The translations under genes and the position numbers were made by a program. Shown one piece after another: positions 7,795-15,983 of a stretch of 64,000 nt of DNA. A model generated the notes under the pieces. That model made no database searches. It saw nothing but the letters and a program-made list of their open reading frames with translations, and was not told the origin of the DNA. Source of the DNA: Agromyces sp. SYSU T00194 (lineage in GTDB: Bacteria; Actinomycetota; Actinomycetes; Actinomycetales; Microbacteriaceae); assembly GCF_040496035.1 (NCBI RefSeq), contig NZ_JBEPJZ010000001.1, positions 2,480,001-2,544,000 of the forward strand. The letters are read 5' to 3'. Numbering within the stretch: position 1 is the stretch's first letter; every line of letters begins with the position of its first letter.

Positions 7795-10700
7795 TCTCCG
7801 AGTGGTTCCGCGCCCACCGGTCCGGCGTGCTGACGATCGCCGCGACGACGGCGACCACGGCGCTCGTGGCGGGCGTGGCCATCGCGAGCGGCGGGTACAC
7901 CTCGCAGCGGGTGGAGCTCGGCGACGCATCCGTCTGGGTCGCCAACGGCGCGATCGAGTCGGTCGGCCGCCTCAACACCGCCGTGCGCGAGCTCGACACG
8001 GCGGTCGAGACCGGGGTCGCGGCTCCCGTGCTGGTGCAGCGGGGTGCCACCGTGCTCGTCGTCGACGCCGAGCAGGCGAACCTGGACGTGCTCGACCCCG
8101 CGACGGCGACCATCGCGGAGAGCGTGGCGATCCCGCCGGTGCGTCCGCAGGTCGCGATCGCGGGCGAGCGCATCGTCGTGGCATCCGACGGCGACGTGTG
8201 GTCGACCCCCATCGACGACTTCGGCGAGTTCGACGGGCAGCGCGATCCCGACCTGACCTTCGGCGCCGGCACCGTGACCGCCGCCGCCGCCGACGACGGC
8301 ACGATGCTCGCCTTCACGCCGTCCACCGGGCGCGTCGCCCGGTTCGACGCCGCCGCGGGAACCGCGGTCGAGCGCACCTGGCAGGTCGAGGGCGAACTCC
8401 CGGCCGACGCCGAGTGGGCGGTCACCGCCGTCGGCGGGCACTGGGCCGTGCTGGACCGCGACGCGGGGGTCCTCCACCTCGAGGGCGGCCGGGTCGACCT
8501 GGGCGACTGGGGGGTGTCGGGCGAGGCGGTGCTCCAGGAGCCCTCGGCCACGGGCGACGCGGTGCTCGTGGCGCACCGCGGCGGCCTGCTCGCGGTGCCC
8601 TTCGGGGCGGGCGACCCCGAGGTGCTCGTGGACGCCCGCGCCGGTGCCCCGGCGGCACCGGTGCGGTGGGAGGACTGCGACTACGCCGCGTGGGGGGACG
8701 CCACCGGCTGGAGTTCCTGCGGCCCCGGCGACGCCGCGCTCGCGGGCGGCGCGGCGACGGAGCTCGCCTTCCGGCACAACGGCTCCGCGCTCGTGCTCAA
8801 CGACGCGGCGACCGGACGCTCCTGGTCGGTGCGCGACGGCTGGGCGCTGGTCGACGCCTGGGACGCGCTGCTGCGCGACGAGACCGACGAGCGCGTGGTC
8901 GAGGAGAACGACCCGTCCACGCCGCCGACGCTCGAGCGCGTGCAGGTGCCGCCCGTCGCCGTCGACGACGACTTCGGGGCGAGGCCGCAGCGGACCACCA
9001 TCCTCCCGGTGCTGCTCAACGACTACGACGCCAACGGCGACGTGCTCGCGATCTCCTCGGTCGCGCCCGCGCCGGACGGGGTCGACGTCGACCTGGTGAG
9101 CAACGACCAGCAGCTCCAGGTCACCCTGCCGGCGGGCGCCACGGGAACGATCGCGCTCGACTACACGATCGACGACGGCCGCGGCGGACAGGCGACCGCG
9201 GTGGTGCGCATCACGGCGCGCGGCGACGACGAGAACCTCCCCCCGGTGCAGGCGCGCGGCGCGTCCGCGGTGGTGGAGGCGGGCGGGCGCGTCACGACCG
9301 ACGTGCTGGCCGACTGGTACGACCCCGACGGCGACCCGTTCTACCTGTCCGACGCGATCGCGGGCGCGCCCGACACGGTGACCTACGCCCCGGGCGGCGA
9401 GGTGGTCTTCACCGAGCGCGGCGGCAGCGGGGCCGAGCGCACCGTGGGACTCTCGGTCTCGGACGGGCGCGACGTCGGCTCCGGCGTCCTGTCGGTGTCG
9501 GTGCGATCGCCCGGCTCCGTGCCGCTCATGACCGAGCCCTTCGCGGTGCTCGCGTCCGCCGGCGAGGAGCTGACCATCTCGCCGCTGCGGCACGTGACCG
9601 GCGGCAGCGGCGCGATCCGCCTGACCGCCGTCCCCGCGAAGCCCGACGTGACCCTCGTGCCCGACTTCGACACCGGCACCTTCCGGTTCACGAGCGACGT
9701 CGTCGGCACCCACTACCTCGAGTACACGGCGAGCGACGGCGACCAGAGCGCCGTCGGCGTGGTCCGCGTCGACGTCGCCGCACCGCCCGACGCCGACACC
9801 ACGCCGATCACCGTGCCGCACACGGCGTTCCTCCGCGCCGGCAAGCCGAGCGACGTCGACGTGCTCGCCACCGACATCGACCCGACCGGCGGCGTGCTCG
9901 TGATCACCGGAGCCGACGACGGGTCCGACGTCGCGGGGCTGCAGGTCGAGGTCATCGAGCACCGCCTGCTGCGCGTGACCCTCAGCGGGGTGCTCGCGGA
10001 CGGCACCGGGTCGTTCGAGTACACGGTGAGCAACGGACGCGCCGAGGCGACCGGGACCGTGCGCGTCATCGAGATCCCGGCGCCGGAGCGGCCGCAGGCT
10101 CCCGTGGCGGCCGACGACGCGGTCTCCGCACGCGTCGGCGACGTCATCGACATCCCGGTGCTGGCGAACGACCGTCATCCCGACGACGAGCAGATCACGC
10201 TGGCGGCCGACCTCGTCGAGTCGCCCGCCGCAGGCGAGGGGCTCCTGTTCGCCTCCGGCGACGTGCTGCGCTACCTCGCGCCCGATCGTCCCGGCACCGT
10301 GCAGGCGGTCTACCGCGTGGAGGCGCCCGACGGCCAGTTCGCCACGGCGACCGTGACGATCACGGTCGCCGAGGCCGACCTCGAGGACAACGCCGCGCCC
10401 GTGCCCCGCGTGGTCACCTCGCGCGTGCTCGCCGGCGAGACCGTGCGCATCCGCATCCCGATGCTCGGCATCGACCCCGACGGCGACTCGGTGCAGCTCA
10501 TCGGGCAGGAGACGCCGCCGGAGCGCGGCATCGTGGTCCGCACCGGCGTCGACTGGATCGAGTACGAGGCCGGCGAGTACTCCGCAGGCACCGACGTCTT
10601 CCGCTACGCGGTCGTCGACGCGCTCGGAGCCCGGGCGACCGGCACGATCCGGGTCGGGATCGCGCCGCGGCTCGAGGGCGTGCGCGCCCCGATCGCGGTC

Positions 10701-13679
10701 CCGGACGAGGTGCGCGCCCGCCCGGGCGGCGAGATCGCGGTGCGCGTGCTCGACAACGACTCCGATCCGGACGGCGGGCCCCTCGCCATCGTCGACGTCG
10801 AGGCGGTGGACGGCTCCGCGACGGCGTCCGTCGACGGCGACCTGGTGCGCGTGGACGTGCCCGACGCCGAGGGCCGCCACAGCTTCATCTACACGATCCG
10901 CAACGACGGCGAGGCGATCGACTCGACGTTCCTCATCGTCGACGTGAGCGCCGAGGCGCCGCTGGCGCGGCCCGAGGCCGGAGACACCGTGCTGTCGCTG
11001 TCGGACATCCTCGACCGGTCGTGGGTCGACGTCGACGTGCGCGAGAACGTCTTCTTCGCCGACGGCCCCGTCGACACGCTCGACGTCTCGCTCGTGCCGG
11101 GCTGGGAGTCGGGGGCCGAGGTCCGCGCCGACGGCACGGTCCGCGTCACGCTGGCCGACGAGCGGCAGGTGATCCCGTTCCACGTCTCGCACCCGCAGGA
11201 TCCCGCCCTCGACGCCTACGCGTTCATCCGCGTGCCCGGCTTCGAGGACGCCCTGCCGCAGCTGCGCCTCGATGCGCCGCCGATCATCGTGCAGAGCGAG
11301 CAGGAGATCGAGATCGAGATCAACGACCACGTGGTCGCGGTCGGCGGGCGCGGGGTGCGGATCACCGACGAGGCGACCGTGCGCGCGTCGAACGGCGACG
11401 GCGGAGACCTCGTCATCGACGCCGACACGCTGCGCTTCCGCAGCGCCGACGAGTACTTCGGGCCCGCCTCGCTGTCGTTCGTCGTCACCGACGGTGCCTC
11501 CGCCGACGACCCCGGAGCCCGCACCGCGACGATCGTGCTCCCCATCACCGTGCTGCCGCGCGAGAACCAGCCGCCGTCGTTCACGGGCGGCCTGATCGAG
11601 TTCGAGCCCGGGCAGCAGCGCGAGATCGACCTGCTGCGACTGACGAGCTACCCCTATCCGGCCGACCTCGACGAGCTGGAGTACCGCGTCCTGCAGCCGC
11701 AGCCCGAGGGATTCGACGTCTCGCTCGACGGGACCGTGCTGACCGTCGCGACCGGCGCCGCCACGCTCGCCGGCACCCGGGCCGCCGTCACGGTCGCGGT
11801 CCAGGACGACAGCGGCGACGGCCGCTCCGGCCGCATCGAGCTGCGGGTCGTGCCGTCCACGCGACCGCTCGCCGTCCCGGCGGCCGACTCGGCCGTGGCG
11901 CGTCGCGGATCGACGACCACGGTCGACGTGCTCGCCAACGACCAGGCGACCAACCCGTTCCCGGGCGAGCCGCTGCGGGTCATCCGCGTGCGCGGCACCG
12001 ACGCCGCGAGCCTGCCGAGCGGCGTGCAGGTGGTGCCGAGCGCCGACCGGTCGTCCCTGCGCGTCACGGTCGCGGAGAACGCCGAGCCGGTCAACACGAC
12101 CGTCCAGTACCAGGTGGCGGATGCCACGGGCGACGCGAGCCGATACGCGTGGGGCCTCGTGACCGTATCGGTGCAGGACCGGCCCGAGCCGGTCGCGAAC
12201 GCACGCGCCACGGGGTTCGGCGACGGCACGATCAGCATCGGCTTCGAGCCGGGCGCGTCCAACAACTCGCCGATCATCGACTACGAGGTCACCCTCCGGG
12301 AGCCCGGCAGCGGTGAGGTCGCGGGCGTGCACGCGTGCGCGGCGACGGATTGCACGGTGCCCACGCCGGGCAACGGCCGCGCGAACCAGGTCGCGGTGGA
12401 GGTGCGCGCGCGCAACGCCATCGGCCGGTCCGGGGCGACCGGGCTGCCCGAGCCGATCTGGTCGGACGTCGTGCCCGGCGCGCCCGCCGACCTGCGGGCG
12501 GCACCGCTCGACGGCGGGCTCCGGGTCAGCTGGACGCCGGTGGTCCCCGCGGGCGGCGGCACGCCGGTGAGCCGGTACGTCGTGATCATCGCGGGGCAGA
12601 CCGGCGAGCTGTCGGCGGCGTCGATCTGCTCGGCGACCGCGTGCACGTTCGACCGGATGGGGCTGGCCAACGGGAGTTCCGTGCCCGTGGCGATCAGCCC
12701 GCGCAACGATGCGTACCCCGCGTTGTCGATCTGGCGCGAGGCATCCGTCACCGGCACGCCGTTCGGCGCGCCCGTCGCCGGGGCCGCCGACGCCGTCGGC
12801 GATGCATCGGCGGGGGCGGTGACCGTCAGCTGGAGCGCGTTCGAGCCCAACGGCGACGCGATCCTGGGCTACTTCGTGCAGCGCCTCGCCGTCGGCAGCC
12901 GCAGCCTGCCGACCGGGCCGCAGGCGTGCTCGGTGGGCTCGCCCGCCCCCGGCGCGGTCTCCGCACCGACGAACGGCGCGGGCGTCGAGGAGACGCGGGC
13001 GTTCGGGCCCGGCGTGCGCTCGACGCGCTTCGAGGGACTCTCCGACGAGAACACCGAGTACGCGTTCGTCGTGTGGGGCTACAACCGGGCCGGATGCGCG
13101 TCGAGCCCGGTGCTCGTCGTGACGCCGCGGCCCTTCGACCGCGTCATCGACGAGGTGCGCGGCGAGATGCGCTGGACCTCCGACGGGCTGGCGTGGGACT
13201 ACCGGGTCACCTCGGTGACCCCGCGGGCGAGCCGCTACGAGATCGTGGCCGTGGACGCGGCCGGCGTGCAGCTCGCGGGCAGCGTGCGCTCGTTCGACGG
13301 GGCCGGGTGGCCGCGCGAGATGCTCGGCCGGCCGTTCGGGGAGCCGGTGCGGTTCCAGGTCCGCGCCTGCGCGCCGTGGGGCAGTTGCGGGCCGTGGAGC
13401 GCGGTGCAGCCCGGCGAGCCGCAACCATCGCTCGACTTCGCGCTGCCGAGCCGGCAGTGGGATGCTGATGCCGCGCGATGGACCTGGACGAACGCGCCCG
13501 ACAACGGCGGGCTGGCCGTCTCGTTCCGCTGCGGCGTCGGGGCCGGGGCCGGAACGGCCGCGCAGTCGGAGACCAGCTGCACCGTGAGCGGCGGGGGCGG
13601 CGCCGGCGGCGGGCAGTCCGCGACCGCGTGGCTGGACGTCACCGTCGGCGGCATCACGAAACGATACGAGAGCGACTGA
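7791..13679 (+). CDS. giant membrane-anchored surface protein with about 11 Ig-like and 5 FN3-like domains
   Basis: 1,962 residues from GTG 7791 (GTGA overlap with the kinase). An N-terminal membrane anchor (about 13-33) is followed by a roughly 340-residue beta-rich region with repeated W/D/G blades, possibly a beta-propeller. Ig-like domains of the Big_9/cadherin-like type then repeat every 92-103 residues, starting near 388, 485, 578, 673, 770, 870, 967, 1059, 1159, 1262 and 1361. Several carry the acidic VLANDxDPDG signature that often binds calcium. Five FN3-like domains (from about 1465, 1562, 1658, 1778, 1877) finish the protein. No LPXTG signal, so it should stay N-terminally anchored with a very long ectodomain. 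Function unknown; adhesion, wall spanning or scaffolding fits. Confidence 0.88.
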   Translation: MISEWFRAHRSGVLTIAATTATTALVAGVAIASGGYTSQRVELGDASVWVANGAIESVGRLNTAVRELDTAVETGVAAPVLVQRGATVLVVDAEQANLDVLDPATATIAESVAIPPVRPQVAIAGERIVVASDGDVWSTPIDDFGEFDGQRDPDLTFGAGTVTAAAADDGTMLAFTPSTGRVARFDAAAGTAVERTWQVEGELPADAEWAVTAVGGHWAVLDRDAGVLHLEGGRVDLGDWGVSGEAVLQEPSATGDAVLVAHRGGLLAVPFGAGDPEVLVDARAGAPAAPVRWEDCDYAAWGDATGWSSCGPGDAALAGGAATELAFRHNGSALVLNDAATGRSWSVRDGWALVDAWDALLRDETDERVVEENDPSTPPTLERVQVPPVAVDDDFGARPQRTTILPVLLNDYDANGDVLAISSVAPAPDGVDVDLVSNDQQLQVTLPAGATGTIALDYTIDDGRGGQATAVVRITARGDDENLPPVQARGASAVVEAGGRVTTDVLADWYDPDGDPFYLSDAIAGAPDTVTYAPGGEVVFTERGGSGAERTVGLSVSDGRDVGSGVLSVSVRSPGSVPLMTEPFAVLASAGEELTISPLRHVTGGSGAIRLTAVPAKPDVTLVPDFDTGTFRFTSDVVGTHYLEYTASDGDQSAVGVVRVDVAAPPDADTTPITVPHTAFLRAGKPSDVDVLATDIDPTGGVLVITGADDGSDVAGLQVEVIEHRLLRVTLSGVLADGTGSFEYTVSNGRAEATGTVRVIEIPAPERPQAPVAADDAVSARVGDVIDIPVLANDRHPDDEQITLAADLVESPAAGEGLLFASGDVLRYLAPDRPGTVQAVYRVEAPDGQFATATVTITVAEADLEDNAAPVPRVVTSRVLAGETVRIRIPMLGIDPDGDSVQLIGQETPPERGIVVRTGVDWIEYEAGEYSAGTDVFRYAVVDALGARATGTIRVGIAPRLEGVRAPIAVPDEVRARPGGEIAVRVLDNDSDPDGGPLAIVDVEAVDGSATASVDGDLVRVDVPDAEGRHSFIYTIRNDGEAIDSTFLIVDVSAEAPLARPEAGDTVLSLSDILDRSWVDVDVRENVFFADGPVDTLDVSLVPGWESGAEVRADGTVRVTLADERQVIPFHVSHPQDPALDAYAFIRVPGFEDALPQLRLDAPPIIVQSEQEIEIEINDHVVAVGGRGVRITDEATVRASNGDGGDLVIDADTLRFRSADEYFGPASLSFVVTDGASADDPGARTATIVLPITVLPRENQPPSFTGGLIEFEPGQQREIDLLRLTSYPYPADLDELEYRVLQPQPEGFDVSLDGTVLTVATGAATLAGTRAAVTVAVQDDSGDGRSGRIELRVVPSTRPLAVPAADSAVARRGSTTTVDVLANDQATNPFPGEPLRVIRVRGTDAASLPSGVQVVPSADRSSLRVTVAENAEPVNTTVQYQVADATGDASRYAWGLVTVSVQDRPEPVANARATGFGDGTISIGFEPGASNNSPIIDYEVTLREPGSGEVAGVHACAATDCTVPTPGNGRANQVAVEVRARNAIGRSGATGLPEPIWSDVVPGAPADLRAAPLDGGLRVSWTPVVPAGGGTPVSRYVVIIAGQTGELSAASICSATACTFDRMGLANGSSVPVAISPRNDAYPALSIWREASVTGTPFGAPVAGAADAVGDASAGAVTVSWSAFEPNGDAILGYFVQRLAVGSRSLPTGPQACSVGSPAPGAVSAPTNGAGVEETRAFGPGVRSTRFEGLSDENTEYAFVVWGYNRAGCASSPVLVVTPRPFDRVIDEVRGEMRWTSDGLAWDYRVTSVTPRASRYEIVAVDAAGVQLAGSVRSFDGAGWPREMLGRPFGEPVRFQVRACAPWGSCGPWSAVQPGEPQPSLDFALPSRQWDADAARWTWTNAPDNGGLAVSFRCGVGAGAGTAAQSETSCTVSGGGGAGGGQSATAWLDVTVGGITKRYESD

Positions 13680-13698
13680 CGATGCGAGGAGCACGCAG

Positions 13699-14670
13699 AT
13701 GACGATGACACCCGAGCAGGCCACGGAGTTCGCGGACACGTTCGACCGGCTGGTCGCGGGCGTGGAGCAGGTGCTCCTCGGCAAGACCCACGTGATCCGG
13801 CTGGCCTTCACGGCGCTGCTGACCGAAGGGCACCTGCTGCTCGAGGACGTGCCCGGCACCGGCAAGACCTCGCTCGCGCGCGCCATGGCCGAATCGGTCG
13901 CCGGGTCGAGCAACCGGGTGCAGTTCACCCCCGACCTGCTGCCCGGCGACATCACGGGCATGAGCGTCTACGACCAGCGCTCCGGCGCGTTCGAGTTCCA
14001 CGGCGGCCCGGTGTTCGCCAACATCGTCCTGGCCGACGAGATCAACCGGGCGAGCCCGAAGACGCAGTCGGCACTGCTGGAGGTCATGGAGGAGCGCCAG
14101 GTGACCGTCGACGGCGTCACCCACCCGGTCTCGCCGCCGTTCATGGTGATCGCGACGCAGAACCCCATCGAGCAGGCGGGCACCTACCGGCTCCCGGAGG
14201 CGCAGCTCGACCGGTTCCTGCTGCGCACCTCGATCGGGTACCCCGACCACGCATCGACCGTCCGCATCCTCGAGGGCGCCGGCACCCGAGCGCACGAGCA
14301 GGCGGTGCGCGGCATCGTCCGCGCCGACGAGGTCATCGACCTCGCGGCGCAGGCGCGCCAGGTCTACGTCGACGCGACGATCCACGACTACGTCTCGCGC
14401 CTCGTCGACGCGACGCGCTCCGCGGTCGAGGTGCGCCTCGGCGCGAGCGTGCGCGGTGCCCTCGGACTCATCCGCGCCGCCAAGACGCACGCCGCCAGCC
14501 GCGGCCGTCACTTCGTGGTGCCCGACGACGTCAAGGCGCTCGCCGAGCCCGTGCTCGCGCACCGCCTCATCCTCGACGCCGAGGCCGAGTTCGAGGGGGT
14601 CAGCGCGTCGAGCGTCGTCGCCCAGGTGCTGCTCGAGACGGCGCCCCCGAACACCAGGCAGGCCGTGTGA
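13699..14670 (+). CDS. MoxR-family AAA+ ATPase
   Basis: 323 residues, standard size. Walker A is DVPGTGKTS (K56) and Walker B is LADEIN (D113-E114). The sensor region TQNPIEQAGTYRLPEAQLDR is typical of MoxR proteins, which act as chaperones that mature or remodel partner proteins, usually together with DUF58/VWA proteins. A GAGGAG ribosome site lies seven bases before ATG 13699. It overlaps the DUF58 gene by four bases. The MoxR-DUF58-transglutaminase trio is a recurrent bacterial arrangement whose substrate is generally unknown. Confidence 0.95.
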   Translation: MTMTPEQATEFADTFDRLVAGVEQVLLGKTHVIRLAFTALLTEGHLLLEDVPGTGKTSLARAMAESVAGSSNRVQFTPDLLPGDITGMSVYDQRSGAFEFHGGPVFANIVLADEINRASPKTQSALLEVMEERQVTVDGVTHPVSPPFMVIATQNPIEQAGTYRLPEAQLDRFLLRTSIGYPDHASTVRILEGAGTRAHEQAVRGIVRADEVIDLAAQARQVYVDATIHDYVSRLVDATRSAVEVRLGASVRGALGLIRAAKTHAASRGRHFVVPDDVKALAEPVLAHRLILDAEAEFEGVSASSVVAQVLLETAPPNTRQAV

Positions 14671-15983
14671 CGGGCGCCGACGCGGGCGAGGCCGAGGTCC
14701 GCGGGCGCGACGGCGCGCTCGCGACCGCGGTCGGCGCGGCCGTCGACGCGGGGCTCGCCGCGCGCTCGGGCGTCTCGCGCGCGTGGGTCGCGGTGCGGCA
14801 GGTGGTGACGCCCACCGGGTGGTGGGTGTCGGCGGCCGCGCTGCTCGCCCTCGCGGCCGGCTACGGGCTCGGCTGGCTCGAGGCGGTCGTCGTCGGATGG
14901 GCGCTCGTGGTCGCGCTGGCCTGCGCGAGCCTGTACCTCGTGGGTCGCAGCGCGTTCGCGGTCTCGCTCGAGCTGCCGGAGCCGCGCGTGGTCGTCGGCG
15001 ATCCCGCCGAGGCGGCGGTGGTGGTCGCGAACGTCGGCCGACGGCGGGCCGTCGGCGTGGGCGTCGAGGTGCGCGTCGGCGGCGGGACGACCGCGCTCGC
15101 CGTGGCGAACCTCGCGCCGGGCTCCGCGGAGCGCCGCGTGCTGCCGCTCCCGACAGACCGGCGCGGTATCGTCGACATCGGCCCGGTGCGCACAGTGCGC
15201 GCCGACCCGATCGGACTGGTGCGCCGCGAGGTGGTGTGGGCCGAGCGCTCGCGCCTGCACGTGCATCCCCGCACGATCCCGATCCCCGCGGTGAGCACCG
15301 GGTTCGTGCGCGACCTCGAGGGGTCGCCGACGCGTGACCTGACCGCCAGCGACGTCGCCTTCCATGCGCTGCGGGAGTACGTGCCGGGCGACGACCGGCG
15401 GCACATCCACTGGCGCAGCTCGGCGAAGACCGGCACCTTCATGGTGCGCCAGTTCGAGGAGACCCGCCGCAGCCACATGATGCTCGTGCTCGACGCCGAG
15501 CCCGCGCACTACGCGGACGCCGACGAGTTCGAGCTCGCCGTGGGGGCGGTGGGCTCGCTCGGCGTGCGCGCGGTGCGCGACGCCCGCGGTGCGTCGGTCA
15601 TCGTCCCGACCTCGGGACCGGCCACCGCGCGGCCCGGCATGCGGGGACTCATGGACCTGCCGACGATCTCCAGAGACCGCCTGCTCGACGCGCTCTGCGC
15701 GGTGGCGCAGGACGAGCGGGCGCCCCGCCTCGTCGACGCGATGCGCATGACGAGCGAGGCGGTCATGGGGGTCTCCCTCGTCTTCATCGTGACGGGTTCC
15801 GCCGTCGGGATCGGGACGTTGCGGGCAGCCGCGGCGCAGGTGCGACCGGACGTGGAGGTCATCGGGGTGGTCTGCCGCACCGGTGCGATGCCCGGTACGC
15901 GCCGCGTGGGTGGCACCCAGGTGCTCACCGTCGGCGTGCTCGACGACCTGCGCGCGATCCTGGCACGGTCGGCGGCGGCATGA
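14667..15983 (+). CDS. DUF58 membrane protein
   Basis: 438 residues beginning at GTG within the moxR stop. Two hydrophobic helices lie near residues 48-95. The signature REYVPGDDRRHIHWRSSAK around residues 236-254 defines DUF58, a VWA-like fold expected on the cytoplasmic side. DUF58 proteins are the usual partners of MoxR ATPases. Ends in a four-base overlap with the transglutaminase-like gene, so the three are probably made stoichiometrically. Confidence 0.92.
   Translation: MTGADAGEAEVRGRDGALATAVGAAVDAGLAARSGVSRAWVAVRQVVTPTGWWVSAAALLALAAGYGLGWLEAVVVGWALVVALACASLYLVGRSAFAVSLELPEPRVVVGDPAEAAVVVANVGRRRAVGVGVEVRVGGGTTALAVANLAPGSAERRVLPLPTDRRGIVDIGPVRTVRADPIGLVRREVVWAERSRLHVHPRTIPIPAVSTGFVRDLEGSPTRDLTASDVAFHALREYVPGDDRRHIHWRSSAKTGTFMVRQFEETRRSHMMLVLDAEPAHYADADEFELAVGAVGSLGVRAVRDARGASVIVPTSGPATARPGMRGLMDLPTISRDRLLDALCAVAQDERAPRLVDAMRMTSEAVMGVSLVFIVTGSAVGIGTLRAAAAQVRPDVEVIGVVCRTGAMPGTRRVGGTQVLTVGVLDDLRAILARSAAA

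Noticed and set aside
6762..13961. A 2,399-codon open frame on the minus strand
   Set aside because: It is the shadow of the giant Ig/FN3 gene: Arg/Ala/His-rich, no recognisable domains, no ribosome site or promoter. High GC makes long antisense frames common.
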